A stretch of 64,000 bases of DNA from Galerina marginata (GCA_023014335.1 JAECYW010000024.1:992001-1056000); one strand, 5' to 3'; shown: positions 23,833 through 36,031, numbered from the stretch's first letter. Numbers and translations: made by a program. The notes: a model not told the origin generated them from the letters alone.

Positions 23833-25100
23833 CGTTCTGATTAGGTCGTTCCAGTTTTCTCTGGATACCGTGTCCTGTCCGAAGTCTTGAACTGTATGAA
23901 CCACCCAACCCAACGAAACTGGAACATTTCAGCAATCTGCTCAGAAGGCTAAACTGCTTCAATTATTTCTTTGCCTATAAGTGGACGAGCATTCCATCCA
24001 TCCAGGATGCAAGCCAGCTCCGGAGACTGTTCATTGACTTCAAATGTTCCAATTGTCCAACTTGAAAGAATGCCTACTTACGAACCTTCACCTTTGGTTT
24101 CATTTTCATTCTCGACTGTGATCAGCAAAATCTGGACAAGACCGAAGTGAGCAATGTCAGTTTGTATTGAACATATATAAACCAATGTAGCTGCCGGAAA
24201 AAAATTCGATTGATAAATCCTACACCCTCGTGAAACCCATGGCGTCCTTTTAAGTAGCGAAAATATGCGAGGAAAAGAGCAAAGAAGGTTGACGAAAAAC
24301 AAAGTACGAGATGGGCATTCCGTTTATGAGTGCGTTCAGTGACACCGACATACTTGCTGTGTTATTGGAGAATTTGATATATCGGTATTTGATAATTCTG
24401 CAGCTGCACATCTCGTTGAATTTGCGAATTGCTGGTCAAGGTTGAGCGGGTGATGCTGGAATCAAAGTGCATGCCGGTTCTGCCGAGACGGCTCTCTAAA
24501 TTTAAATCTTCCTATTGGCCGCATCAATGATCGTCTTTTTTTCGTTCCCACCTGAATCCAGCCACGACCTTGACACACCTCCCAGTGCTCCCACTCTCCG
24601 TCTTTTCCTTGGACTTTCCTCTCGATGGAATCTCTTCCACCGATTCGAATTCATGATCGGCGTCCAGACTCCTCCCTTCACAGAGTCAGCACCATGATAG
24701 TAATCCTCCATGATCTCACGTCGCGATCGGCTGCTCCATCTTTCTCTAAATCGCCTTGATGCTTGTATCTCTCCCCTCTTTCGACGATGTCTGACTGAGC
24801 GTTCTTCCTTCCGCAGCCTCGGAACGCAACTGGCCGGAGGGCAGAAACATCGAAAACACCCTCTTTCCAGCTACGAAACATACAATCACCGTCTGAGAGG
24901 TATGTACACAAGCAAGCCCTCCTTCCACATCGCTTTCTCATCCTTGTCGAGTCTAGAAACAACCGGCTCGCAATAATAAAGGCTATTGTACACATGTACT
25001 TGGGCAGATCGCTACGTGTTTCCTGATTGTCATTCTTCTCCTTCAATTTCCTTCCTTCGGACCCTTCTCCATACGTTGTTGCGCCTTTTCTTGAAATGCC

Positions 25101-25215
25101 GACGCTGTCCCGCTGCTCATCACCGATTCTCCTGGTGTACCCACTGCCAGGCTATAACTTGCCTTGGCTTTGACCCATGAAAATGTGAACGTATGGAACC
25201 AGAAGGGACAGCGTC
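25101..25215 (+). ncRNA. Structured RNA unit I-2
   Basis: P1 is GACGCTGTCCC with GGGACAGCGTC (11 bp, perfect). P2 is formed by TCCTGGTG and GACCCATGAAAAT. The apical hairpin is CCAGGC with GCCTTGG. The variable strand is GTGAACGTATGGAACCAGAA. Confidence 0.78.
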
Positions 25216-25743
25216 GCCTGCAGAAAAGACGGGCATCGCTCTGCCTTTTTCTTGTTCTCATTTTACGGATAGCATGTGCATTCGCAGCATACAAGCCAAC
25301 AAGGCTGTGATCATGATCACAACTTTCCGTTTTTTGCATTTTGAAATGACTGTGTCATGATCCTGCTTTTATGCGAATTGTTACAGCCTGCAATTCCAAC
25401 TAGGAGCAGGGCAGCAACCTGAATTGGCTGCGTTATACTTTTATTCGACGCCATCTTGGACAACAAGCTGATTTACAGGTCATCCAGGTCCGGGATTATC
25501 TTCTCGCCGTTTGATCCTTCAAAAGGTAATTACGTTCACATGCAAACGTTCATTCCAATCTGTTGTCTTATATCATCGCCATCATCTCCAGAAATGCCAG
25601 CGCGTAAGAACAAAGCTGCTCCGATTATTTATTACCTTGCAGGTAGCCACACGCTCCTTCTCCTCGACCTTTCCTTTTACTCATCATCAAACACCCTTCC
25701 TTCGTGCCTATCGCGACCAATCATTAACTCTGCCTATATGGAC

Positions 25744-25876
25744 ACGCTTGCCCGCTGCGTCGAGCCGACCTAACTTTTCTGGTGTACCAGCCCAGAGCAT
25801 CCGTGCCATGCGTTGGCCCTGACCCATGGAAATAAATGTTTTCAGTTCGATGCTCTGATTTCGCGGTGGGCAGCGT
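25744..25876 (+). ncRNA. Structured RNA unit II-2
   Basis: P1 is ACGC-T-TGCCCGCTGCG with CGCGGTGGGCAGCGT, 15 pairs with one bulged T and two G-U pairs. The core has CTTTTCTGGTGTACCAG and GACCCATGGAAAT. The variable strand is about 28 nt, the longest seen. Confidence 0.75.
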
Positions 25877-26025
25877 CTTCTGCAGGAAAACAAAATGATG
25901 GACGTCACCCTGTCGCGTTTTTTTCCCCCTGACTTCGTTATGCCTTTCCGACTTCTTACCTATCTCGCATCCGTATCTCGCATCTCATTGAGCATCGCTC
26001 CACACCTTTCCTGGAAACGCACAAC

Positions 26026-26142
26026 CACCGCTTCTCTCCTCTGCTCCGATCTCCCTTTTCTGGTCAGCAAGGTCACAGCATGTCCATGCCGCGGCCTTGG
26101 CCCCACGAAAATAAGGTGACTACGTAACGTTGAGAAGCGGTG
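26026..26142 (+). ncRNA. Structured RNA unit III-2
   Basis: P1 is CACCGCTTCTC with GAGAAGCGGTG (11 bp, perfect). The apical part is AAGGTC with GGCCTT (one G-U) and GCATG with CATGC. The variable strand is AAGGTGACTACGTAACGT. Confidence 0.78.
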
Positions 26143-27442
26143 TGTTTTAATTGGGTCGTTCCAGTTTTCTCTGAATACCGTGTCCTTTCCGACGACTTAG
26201 GTCTCTATTCACCACCCGGCCTAACGAGGCTGGGACGTTTTCGCGACCTGCTCTAAATACTGAGTTAAAGTATTCTTTGCCTAAGATTGGACGAACATTC
26301 CAGCCAGGATGCGTACCCGTGACGGAGGCCGTTTATTGACTTAAAATGTGCCACTGTCTAGCTTGAAAGAGAGCCTACTTACGAACCTTAGCTTCATCGT
26401 TTTCACTTCCATTTTCGACTGTGGTCAGAGAGACCTGGACAAGACCGAGTCACTACGTCCCCGAGTTCCGGTGAGCGAGGACGGTTTGTATTGAACATAT
26501 GAACGGATGTAGCTGCCGGAAAAAAAATTGACGTGATCGATACTATATTTGAAAAACCCATCCTGTGATTCCTGTCCCACTAAATAGCGGACTCATATGC
26601 GAGGAAAAGAGCACAGAAGGTTGATGAAAAACAAAGTACGAGATCGGCATTCCGTTTACGAGTGCGTTCAGTGACACTGACATACTTGCTGTGTTATTGG
26701 AGAATTTGATAATTCTGCAGCTGCACATGTCGTTGAATTTGCGAATTGCTGGTCCAGGTTGAGCGCCGAGCGGGTGATGGTGGAATCAAGGTGAATGAAA
26801 TGAGTAGCATGCCGGTTCTGCCGAGACGCCTCTCTAAATTTAAATCTTCCTATTGGCTGCATCAATGATCGTCATTTTTTCGTTCCCACTGCACACACCT
26901 CCCAGTGCTCCCACTCTCCGTCTTTTCCTTGGACTTTCCTCTCGATGGAATCTCTGCCACCGATTCATGATCGGCCTTCTTTCTCGTTCTTCTTAATTCC
27001 AATGCGACCAGACTCCTCCTCTTCACCGTAGATTCGGCATCATGATGGCAATCCTCCATAATCTCGCAACGGCTGTTCCCTCGTTCTCAAGTTCACCTTG
27101 ATGCTTGTCTTTCTCTCCTTTTTCGATGATTTCTGACTGAGCGTTCTTCCTTCCGCAGCTTCGGAACACAACTGGGCCGAGGGCAGAAACATCGAAAACA
27201 CCCTCTTTCCAGCTACGAAACGTACAATCACGGTCTGAAAGGTACGCACACAAGCAAACGCTCGTTCTACATCGATTTCTCATCCTTGTCAAGTCTAGAA
27301 ACAACCGGCTCGCAATAATAAAGACTATTGTACACGTGCACTTGGGCAGATCGCTACGTGTTTCCTGATTGTCGTTCTTCTCCTTCAACTCCCTTCCTTC
27401 GGCCCCTTCTCCATTCGTTGTTGCGCCTTTTCTTGAAATGCC

Positions 27443-27558
27443 GACGCTGTCCCGTTGCTCTTCACCGATTCTCCTGGTGTACTCACCGCCAGGCCATAAT
27501 ATGCCTCGGCTTTGACCCATGAAAATATCGCCACGAAGTGACTGCAACGGACAGCGTC
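27443..27558 (+). ncRNA. Structured RNA unit I-3
   Basis: P1 is GACGCTGTC with GACAGCGTC, extended past a bulged C by CGTTGC with GCAACG, 15 pairs in all. The flanks match I-2 closely, but the variable strand (ATCGCCACGAAGTGACT) is unrelated to it. Confidence 0.78.
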
Positions 27559-28135
27559 GCCTGTAGGAAAGACGGGCATCGCTCTACCTTTTCTCGTTCT
27601 CCCTTTACGGATAGCATGTGCATTCGCAGCATACAAACCAACAAGGCTGCGATCATGATCACAGCTTCGCGACGTTCTAGCGCCTTTTTAAACGTCTGTG
27701 CTATACTTTTGCTCTTATGCGAACTTTTGCAGCCTTCAATCCCTGTAGGACGAGGGCAGCGACATTAAATTTAAAGGCGCTGCGTTATACTTGCATTCAA
27801 CGATCAGTACGCTCTTTCCACGCCACTCTCCTTTGACGAACTAGCTGATCCAGACGTTTCCCAGGTCTGCTATTATCCACTTTCCAATTCAACCTTTAAA
27901 AGGTACTAAAAGGTATGTTCACATGCAAACGTTCATTCCAATTTGTCTTCTTACATTATTATTGCCATTATCTCCAGAAACGCCTGCGTGGAAGAGCAAA
28001 GCTGCTCCCATTATCTATTACCTCGCAGGTAGCCACATGCTTCTTCTCCTCGACCTTTCCTTCTGCTCATCATCAAGCACCCTTCCTCATGCCTATCGCG
28101 ATCGCGACCAATCGTCATCTGTCCCCTATAAGGAC

Positions 28136-28261
28136 ACGCTTCCCCGCTGCGTCGAGCCGACCTAACTTTTCTGGTGTACCAGACCAGAGCATCCGTGCCA
28201 TGCGTTGGCCCTGACCCATGAAAATGGATATTTTCTCCTCTGATGTTGCGGTGGGAAGCGT
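28136..28261 (+). ncRNA. Structured RNA unit II-3
   Basis: P1 is ACGCTTCCC with GGGAAGCGT (9 bp, perfect). Against II-2 both arms changed (TGCCC to TCCCC, GGGCA to GGGAA), and pairing is kept with the bulge moved. The variable strand is GGATATTTTCTCCTCTGAT. Confidence 0.77.
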
Positions 28262-28410
28262 CTTCTGCAGGAAAGCAAAATGATGGATGTCACTTTGTTG
28301 CGTTTTTTTCCCCATGACTTTGTTATGCCCTTGCCGGATGCTCACCTACCTCAGCATCTACTAGTAGCTCGCCTTGTTTATTCGTATCGTCTTCCCTCGA
28401 AACGCGTAAT

Positions 28411-28516
28411 CACCGCTGCCCTGCTCCGATCCAATTTTTCTGGCCATCGAGGCCGCAGCATACCCATGCCGCGGCCTTGGCCCATGAAAATAACATGAAT
28501 GTTTCGGGGAGCGGTG
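28411..28516 (+). ncRNA. Structured RNA unit III-3
   Basis: P1 is CACCGCT with AGCGGTG (7 bp), then a G-G mismatch and CCC with GGG. The apical part is GAGGCC with GGCCTT. P2 has the CCCATGAAAA form. The variable strand is AACATGAATGTTTCGG. Confidence 0.7.
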
Positions 28517-29850
28517 TGTGTAAGTCGTTCCAGGTAATTCGCTCCGTGTCCGAAGTCTTGTGGACGCTGTTCCATTTCTCTACCCTTGTTCAATTGGCTA
28601 CACTTTCTGTTGTGTATGCGTCATTGTTTCCGCTGCTTGCCTCACGATATTCATGGATCTAGCTGCGGCTGTTTAGATGTCATCTGTGAAAGTACTCGTC
28701 TACATCTCTACCGAAAATGTTGTCAGTCCTCAGGTCAGTCCAGTCCTTATTGGAATTTTGTACACAACTGATGTTCTTAAATTTCAGCCGGAAGCACGGT
28801 TTCGCTTTCATTAGGGCACTAATACCTCGATACTCAATTGTTTCCTGAAGTCAGAACGGCCAGGATTCCTGTACGTGCATTTCACAGTGTCTGATCCAGC
28901 ACTTCGTACTATATGCATAGGTGTAACGCGGACCCTACAAGACCTAGAGATGCGACTAATGCAAGATACAGGATAGTAGAACTGTAGTAGGGCACTTCAG
29001 TTGTAAAGAAGCACGTCCCTCACCAACTGCCTGAAACCAAAGCGCAGTTCCATGGTGGAAGTCTGAATCGCGCGTCGCTGCAATATGATACGGAATGTCT
29101 GGATTTTGATTGTCACGGTGTGTAACCCTCCGGAGGTTGTGAGATGGTGCTTGACAATAGTGCACTCAATGCCATCTATGCAGTGGAAGGATGTAATCGA
29201 GTTGCTGGTTGAGTGGGTGATGGGGCAAGTTCTGCCGAATCTGTCTGTCTAAATTTAGGTTTTTTTGTTCTTGATCGCAATCTCATTCCCACGGCCGCTC
29301 ACCCTCCTCTCATGCCACATCCATTCCATCCTGATTCCTTCCTCTCATCTCTGGTCGTGACTCCCCTCTCGATGGATCTCTGCCGACAAACTAGACTTCC
29401 TGCCTCCCTCCAAAAGGGACCAGACTCGTCCTCCTACTCCTCATAGTAGATCCGCCATGGCGACCGTTCATAGTCCTTTTTCCAATTTAAATTGACCTCG
29501 ACGGTAGTTTATTGTGCCTACGACGAGGATCCCTACTGAACGGCCTTCATGTTGCGGCCCTTATTCACAACTGGGATGAGGAAAGCAACTTTTAGAGGGC
29601 AGCATGGTCACCCGCATTCAAGTCCCAGCCACAAAATGTGCGATTACCGTCTGAAAGGTACGCTCACATGAGCCTCCATCCCACATCGCTTTCTTATCCC
29701 TGTCAAGTCTAGAAATGACCAGCTCGGAAGGATAAAGATAGCTTTGGACACGCGCTCAGACAGGCTGGATCGTCGTTCCTGTCCTGTTCTTATTAACCCA
29801 CTCCCTTCTTCCCCATTTCTGTCCATACTCGTGCCTTTTCTTGAGATGCA

Positions 29851-29967
29851 GACGCTGTCCTGCTACTTTTCACCCGATTTTCCTGGTGTGCTCATTTCCA
29901 GGTCATAATATGCCTCGGCTTTGACCCATGAAAATATAGAGGTTATGAAAAGCCAATGGACAGCGTC
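29851..29967 (+). ncRNA. Structured RNA unit I-4
   Basis: P1 is GACGCTGTCC with GGACAGCGTC (10 bp, perfect). P2 has TTTTCCTGGTG and GACCCATGAAAAT. The variable strand is about 21 nt, beginning ATAGAGGTTATG. Confidence 0.77.
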
Positions 29968-30478
29968 ACCTGTAGAAAATGCGGGCATGGCTCCGCCTTT
30001 TCTTGTTCGCTTTTTACGGATGCTATGTGCATTCGCAGAGTGCATGCCAAGATGGCTGTGAAAATGGTCACAGTTTCGCGATCTTTTCGTGCTTTTAGAA
30101 ATGACTCTGTTGCTCTTGTGCTCGTATAGCAGTAACCCTGAAATGGCTGCGTTATACTGGCATCGACGCCATCTTCGTTCGTTCCACTCCTCTCCTTCGA
30201 CGAACGAGCTGATTTACATGTCATCCAGGTCTGCGATTATCCTCTCTCTGGTTTAACTTCCAAGCGGTACGTTCACATTCAAATGCTCCTTTCAATTCTT
30301 AAACCATCATTAACATCATCTCCTGACAGCACAAGCCCGCAAGAAAAAAGCAGCTGCGACCCATTAGCACTACAGGTCATCACCCGCTCCCCACTGTCGT
30401 TTCATTCCTTGCATACGTCGTCAAACACCCTTCCTTCCTCCCTATCGCGAGCCATCGTCACCTTTCCCCGAGCTGGAC

Positions 30479-30597
30479 ACGCTTGCCCGCTGCCTCAAGT
30501 TGACATAACTTGTGTAGTGTACCAGGCGAGAGCATACGGCCCATGCCTCGACCTCGACACATGAAAATGATATCGAGGATTTCTGGGTGGGCAGCGT
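30479..30597 (+). ncRNA. Structured RNA unit II-4
   Basis: P1 is ACGC-T-TGCCC with GGGCAGCGT. P2 is weakened on its 5' side (ACTTGTGTAGTG) and reads GACACATGAAAAT on its 3' side. The variable strand is GATATCGAGGATTTCTG. Confidence 0.68.
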
Positions 30598-31095
30598 TGC
30601 CCGCAGGGAAAAAAGATAGACCTCGGTCTGCATCCGCTCTCTCATTCCGCTTTCGGACTTCAAATTTTGGCGGATCTGCGGCCTTCTCGTGCTTTTTGCA
30701 CGATGACTTTTGTTACATATGCCCTTGCCGGGCGCTCGTCTATGTCCGTATCATTGGCCCTATTCGCCCCTAGCTTGAGGCGAATGAATGATCTCTATGC
30801 TAGGGATACCCTTCAACAATTACCACAGCACTCTTTTCTTCGACGACTAAGCTAGACTCACGCGCTGCCCAGGTCTAATATTCCCCCAGCGCGAGAAACT
30901 GCTTGAAGGGGCTGTTACCCACCTGCGTAAGCCGTCCTTCGTTGTTGTTTCGCGCCCCGCTAGCTTATCACCAGAACGCTTCTAGATTACATGAGAAAAC
31001 TCTTGCCTGAACTACCTCCTACCTCATCAACCCCACATCTGGGCTCTGTCTCGACGCGCACGCACCCCACTTCTTTCCTGGACATGCACGCTAAC

Positions 31096-31212
31096 CGCAC
31101 CGCTGGCCCCTGCGCTCCGATCCACCTTTTCTGGTCAGAAAGGCGACGGCATGCCCATATCTCGTCCTTCGCCCACGAAAATGCGCATTTCGGCCCGCAA
31201 GAAAGCGGTGCG
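31096..31212 (+). ncRNA. Structured RNA unit III-4a
   Basis: P1 is CGCACCGCT with AGCGGTGCG (9 bp, perfect). The P3 region changed to GGCGACGG with CTCGTCCT. P2 is CTTTTCTGG with CCCACGAAAA. The variable strand is GCGCATTTCGGCCCGCAAG. Confidence 0.72.
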
Positions 31213-31328
31213 TCTAAGTCTTTCCAGTTATCTCATCCGTATCCGTGTCTCGGGGGACTGCTTGTACCACCCAGGCTCCGCCTCTATAAGCACACACTTC
31301 ACCTCTTCTCCGGAGCCGTACACTCACT

Positions 31329-31445
31329 GCACCGATCCCTTCATTCGATCCGATCCAACTTTTCTGGTGGTCAATAGGGCCCCAGCATGTGCCTATGCCG
31401 CGGCCTTGCCTATGAAAATAAGGCGGATCTGGCTTGCATCGGTGC
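31329..31445 (+). ncRNA. Structured RNA unit III-4b
   Basis: P1 is GCACCGAT with ATCGGTGC (8 bp, perfect). Other type III copies have GCT with AGC at the inner end, so a C-G pair became A-T on both strands. The variable strand is AAGGCGGATCTGGCTTGC. Confidence 0.77.
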
Positions 31446-31990
31446 GTCTGAGTCGTTCCAGTTATTTCATCCCGTGTCTTGGGGACGCCGTTCTCATCCT
31501 TCTACCCTATCAAATTGGCTACATTCTCATCTGTATATGCCTTTTTATCGCCTCCCTGCTCGCCTCGTGATATTCATGGATTTAGCCTGGGCTGTTCATC
31601 GCCGTATGTCAAATACATTTCCGTTGAAGATGTTGTCAATTTTCAGGTCAGTCCATCGGAATTTTTGTATACAACGCAGCTTCTTGCATTTCAGCCGGCA
31701 GTACGCTTTCGCTTTTTAAGCGGCTCACAAAATCAAATCTACCAGGCAAATTACATACAGGGGTGTCTTGCAAATGTGCACTTGGAGGACGGGACAGGAA
31801 TAGTTGGCAGGGTATAGCGGACGAAAGTGACGCCGCTACTCCTGCGCGCTTTATCTTTATTGACGGCTTCAACCAGGCCCAGGGGTTACTGAAAGACTCG
31901 AAGACCGTATTCCACCGAGGTGAAGAACTAACAACCCAGTATCTTATCAACCCAAGGAAGGCGCACAAGGGGATAATTACGATAGAAGCC

Positions 31991-32286
31991 GATGGGCTTG
32001 AGGTGTCGTGATGAAGATTCGACCAAGCATGCCTCGACTCAGGTTCAAGTATCATAATCATGTAGAATACTCTTAACTTTTGATTGATACTTTTCGGACC
32101 TGCTTGCATGAATTCAGGGATAGGATTACGGCGGATGAGTATGCGTGGAGACTTGCTGGGTAGATCAACAGCTCGTGAACAGGCCAGGGGCATTGAAGGG
32201 TTTATTATCATTTACATTCTGTAGTTAAAAGACGAGTACTGTCGGAAACACGAAAAGTACAATAGGTGAATCTCTGGAATAGTTCC
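31991..32286. other. Spacer between array 1 and NACHT relic
   Basis: No gene or hairpin recognised. Confidence 0.45.
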
Positions 32287-32384
32287 ACTTTACTTGCTCA
32301 ATGTCCCTCGTGTTCTACCCTAGCCAGGTATCGGGTGATTTCTCGCTTGACTACCCTTTTTATATAAGGGCGCTTCCACTTTCT
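32287..32384 (-). pseudogene. Relic of the 3' end of a NACHT gene
   Basis: About 100 bases homologous to the 3' end of NACHT C (19470-19563), sharing TTTACTTGCTCAAT, CCTAGCCAGGTATCG and TTTCTCGC. On the minus strand it would encode the end of the ARYLARV-type C-terminus. Nothing upstream of it remains, and intact gene D starts its own 3' end 80 bases away. It marks a lost paralogue. Confidence 0.7.
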
Positions 32385-32467
32385 TCCAGTCCCGCAGCCT
32401 GCACGGATACCCCTCATGAGAAATAGCCTGCCAATCCAACTTTTAGAGGCTACAAAACCCAACACAT

Positions 32468-34902
32468 TCAGACATTTGTGATCGATGGATGTTGTATTAC
32501 TCCCCTTTGTTCTACTCTCGCGAGGTACCGAGAAATTTCTCGCTTTACAGCCTTTTTACTGCCGGGACGGTTCCGCGTTAGTGGCCCAAATGTGTGTTGA
32601 CGGGCCAGCATGGTCAGCTCTTCTGAGCTATCAGCTCGTGGTAGCACATGCGCGAGACATCTCAATGCCAACCGGAAAGCAGCTCCCGATATGCGCATAT
32701 CCCTTCGCCAAGTCATGGGCCTTGGCCTCACAAGTGTCTGCCATCGGACAATCTGCGCGGCTTCAGATGAATGTATTTTTTGCACGGTGCGCCATTGCCA
32801 GGGGGCGCATCTTTGTCTTTTACATTTCCGTTGGATCGTTGAGTAGGATGGTATTATTTGTTCTGGGTGATTGCATATGTACTTGAGAAAGTACACAGCC
32901 GCGGTGGCATATCTTCCCCCAGTCAATCCGTATGCCCCGGCTCGACTAGGGTCTTCCAGGAATTTCAAAATAAAGTGACCGTATTCCGATGGGAAGTGGG
33001 CCGCCCAGGAGAACGAGAGTTTGTCCAGGTCCTTCATACTTTTCCTAAATGAGAACAATTCATTAAGAGCATCGGAGTAGTGATATAAGTGAATGTGCAA
33101 CTTAGTAACCGCGACCAAAGCAGTCAGACCCGAATAAGCATACATGTTTTCCAGTATGCCCTTCGCAAAGTGGTCGAAACGCTGAAGCTGCTCATTGTGA
33201 ATACTTGCACCATCGAAATTCTACATCACGGATTGTTGTCCTCATCAGCGAGAGCGAAGGAAGAAATAAGTACATACCCAAGAACTTATGGCTGTGAAGA
33301 AGTGGGGAATATGATAACAATCAAGCTTTTCAGCCAGATAGGAAGCTACAGAGAGCTTTGCTATGCATTTTCGAAGTTCCAGAGTTGGTGCAGCATCCTC
33401 AATGTAACCAATAAGGTTTCCTGCTTTTTCGGATGTAAGATCTGTTGGTAAATCTTCGTGAAAGTCTACGATAGAATTCATTCCCGCTGTGACAAAACCG
33501 ACCTTTCAGGTAAATAACAGCAAATTCGGCACATCGCAATGGAGCATTAATCCAGAATTTTTTTGATCTGGATTGATCTAGGAGAAAGTCCTCAAGAGAC
33601 GCATGAAAAATACGCAGGAAGTCCGGATCCTCCTCGACAGAAATAAGTGATGTCAGGTCGCATAACAGTACCGCAATATCACCGGGGTCGAGCGACAACA
33701 TTATTTCCATTGCCCTCAATGCCAAGTCATACCGAGAGAGCAGGTGGTGAGCTAGAATCAGCATGACTGGCTCCGGATCTACCACAGACTCGAAAATATG
33801 CATGTATAAAGCATCGAGCTCTGCGAAGGGCATTTCGCGCTGCGCAGGTCGGATTCCGAGGACAATCTCCAGGCGCTGATGCGGGCGATGGCGAGTTGAC
33901 TTGGTGAATTTGACTACAGTCGAGGCATAGATAAACTGGCCGGAAGCCTTATCGACTAGGGTCCGTAAGGTGTCTTCAGACGGCCAGACGGGTGGGATTT
34001 GTGATCGAAATGGATGGGAATCCCGGATCTCAGCAAACTTGTCACAGAGAAAGAGACGGATGTCTTCGGATGAGGAATATTCATCATCGAGCGGATTTTG
34101 TGTTGAGATTTGACTGAGATGCCCAAAACAGAAGGCAGTTCGGATATTAGTCTCCGGGCGGCTTGCGACGAGGAATATAAAAGGAAGATGGTGTTGTTTA
34201 AGAGCATGTGAAATAGCGTCCAGGATTTTGACCTGACTGTCCCTGTCCTCGCATTCATCTAGCCTATCTATAATGGTGACACGGGCAGAATTCGGAGTGT
34301 CAAAATACCCAGCGTCAATACGCTCGTGAAGAGGTCCGATGATGAGGGAAGATATCTGTGAATTGAGCGAGCGGCTAAATATTAAAGGATCGCGGCCTAT
34401 TGCTCCTGCTATGCGATTCCGTGTATCTGGAAAACATAAGGAAACTTGATACGCGATTGTCGCTATCAAGGAACGTCCGTGGTTCCTGGTAGGATCAAAC
34501 CTAGAAAAGAAATAACTTGCAACAAGGATGCCTTCCGTAGCACATAGCTCTGCGATGGATCGACCGATGGCGGACTTCCCTGACCCCGCTGGGCCGTGGA
34601 GCCACATAACCAATGCATCTCGCGTTTGCGGGTCAGCGCCGTGGATCCAGTCCATTATCTTGTCGAGCACGACGATACGGGTATTCGGGTGGCATTTTGG
34701 AAGGTCATGAACGTCATCGGAGTCATGGAACGCTGCAGGCGACGCAGCCTCGAGTAGGCGCTCGAATGGATCTGGAAATCGTGTATTCATCTTTACATAT
34801 CCCAAATTTTTATCTAACACGAATACCTTTGGATCCTTGGTTACTCTGTTGAAAGTTACCTCCTGTGATCACGATTTGTGAACCGGATATTTGAGTGGAC
34901 AT
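32468..34902 (-). CDS. NACHT-domain NLR-like protein, paralogue D
   Basis: Exons 34902-34827, 34771-33503, 33453-33278 and 33220-32468 encode 757 aa. The tag exon reads IVITGGNFQQSN. Walker A is GPAGSGKS. Walker B reads VTIIDRLDECED, where the Gly after the first Asp seen in A-C is Arg. The C-terminus is a few residues longer (RGVIQHPSITNV) because the old stop region changed. The gene sits between the two arrays and faces array 2, as gene C faces array 1. Looks intact. Confidence 0.89.
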
Positions 34903-35302
34903 GAGCGAGAGAGGCCGCCACAGACGAAGTCACTAGCGATGATGGAGGAATGGGTTCAAGAGGTAGTCGCGGCACATCTGCTTGCCGAACTGTGAGAGCA
35001 AACCGCAGGAAAGTCGGCAGAACTCTAATCTCCCAGCACTGCCATTGGGCTGTGATAATGGATTACTAGGGGATTATGTTTAGAGGCGGTGTACATCTGT
35101 GTACATACCCAAATTTAAGTGACAGCGAGCGTTCAACAACACATGCGTCAAAACCAAATAAACGTGCAAAAAGTCACGCAAATTAAATAGGAGCGAAAAG
35201 GTGTATCGCCAAAGTGAGGGAGGATTAGTATACTATACTATATAGCGGGTCCAAAGGCCAACAATTGAGGGGGTGACAGGTGTTGCAACTTGTGGAGGAA
35301 AG
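34903..35302. promoter_or_regulatory. Divergent spacer between NACHT D and array 2
   Basis: The left part is homologous to the spacer between NACHT C and array 1 (21916-22330), in the same order. Likely divergent promoter region; inferred from position only. Confidence 0.5.
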
Positions 35303-35929
35303 CCAAGACCCGTGTGATTCTAAATTTAGGTACGGGCCGTCCGGCATCGATGATCGACGGACACTCAGTTTCGTTCTCACAGGGAATCCATCAACAAACC
35401 TCCCATCTCACCTCCCATCGCTGTTCTTGACTTTTCTCTGGATGGGTCTCTGCGAGCGAATCAGATCTCTTCCTCGCCCCTTAAGCTCTAAAGCGACTGG
35501 ACTTCTCCTTTCTCATCCTGACGAGCATCGATCATCCTGAATCGGTTAGGGTAATAGCTGCCGTTCTGAATCCTTCCCAGTCTAGATCTAGTTCACCTTC
35601 GAATGGGTGCTTGTCTTTCTGGCCTCCGAACGAGGATATCTGCCGAGCGCCCTTCTTTTACGGCCTTCAATCGCAACTACGACGAGCCAGTTTCGTTGAA
35701 ATATCAGCTGCGAAACGTATGATCACCCTCTGAAAGGTACGCTCCCACGCAATCCTCATTCCAGATCGCTTTCTCATCCATGTCGACTCGAGAAACCTAG
35801 CTCGCAGGAATAAAAGCTGCTATGGACACGCACCTGGCCAGATGGTAACATGTACGTGCTTCTTGATCGTTGTTCCTTTCCTCTCCTTGAACCCATCTTG
35901 GTCCGTCCTCGTCTTTTCCTGAGATGGTC

Positions 35930-36031
35930 ACGCTGTCGCAGTGCCTTGAATTCGATTTTCCTGGTGCACCAGGCCATATAATGCCTCAACTTTACCCGTG
36001 AAAATCTCTCTTCTTTCAACTTCGACAGCGT
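35930..36031 (+). ncRNA. Structured RNA unit I-5
   Basis: P1 is ACGCTGTCG with CGACAGCGT (9 bp, perfect). The innermost C-G pair of I-1 to I-4 is swapped to G-C on both strands. P2 has TTTTCCTGG and CCCGTGAAAA. The variable strand is CTCTCTTCTTTCAACTT (36006-36022). Confidence 0.8.

Larger units (their letters stand above)
22463..24440 (+). repeat. Array cassette 1
   Basis: First of seven tandem cassettes. The leader at 22463-22518 has CTGCCGAAGCGCCTC, TTTAAATTTAA and CCTATTGG (an inverted CCAAT box). It holds one hairpin of each type: I at 22711, II at 23062 (decayed) and III at 23717. The DNA between is not coding: frames shift between cassettes through small indels. Confidence 0.8.
24479..26800 (+). 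repeat. Array cassette 2
   Basis: The leader at 24479-24535 is almost identical to that of cassette 3 (CTCTCTAAATTTAAATC, CCTATTGGCC). It holds hairpins I (25101), II (25744) and III (26026). Intron-like signals are present, for example AAAAGGTAATTACG as donor and CATCATCTCCAG as acceptor between I and II. This cassette is closest to cassette 3 outside the variable windows. Confidence 0.8.
26818..29200 (+). repeat. Array cassette 3
   Basis: Leader at 26818-26873. It holds hairpins I (27443), II (28136) and III (28411). After III it has the 3' part seen also in cassettes 4 and 7: GAAAATGTTGTCAG, then a candidate intron from GTCAGTCCAG to AAATTTCAG. It ends near a minus-strand donor-like site. 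Confidence 0.78.
29205..31990 (+). repeat. Array cassette 4
   Basis: The leader is shortened (29231-29262, lacking the CCTATTGG part). It holds hairpins I (29851), II (30479) and two of type III (31096, 31329), so the third unit was duplicated in cassettes 4-7. The 3' part at 31600-31720 keeps the GTCAGTCC...TTTCAG intron-like signal. Last cassette of array 1. Confidence 0.78.

Noticed and set aside
31648..32211. A 187-codon minus-strand ORF over the end of cassette 4
   Set aside because: It overlaps the conserved cassette 3' part, whose copies in cassettes 3 and 7 do not preserve this frame.
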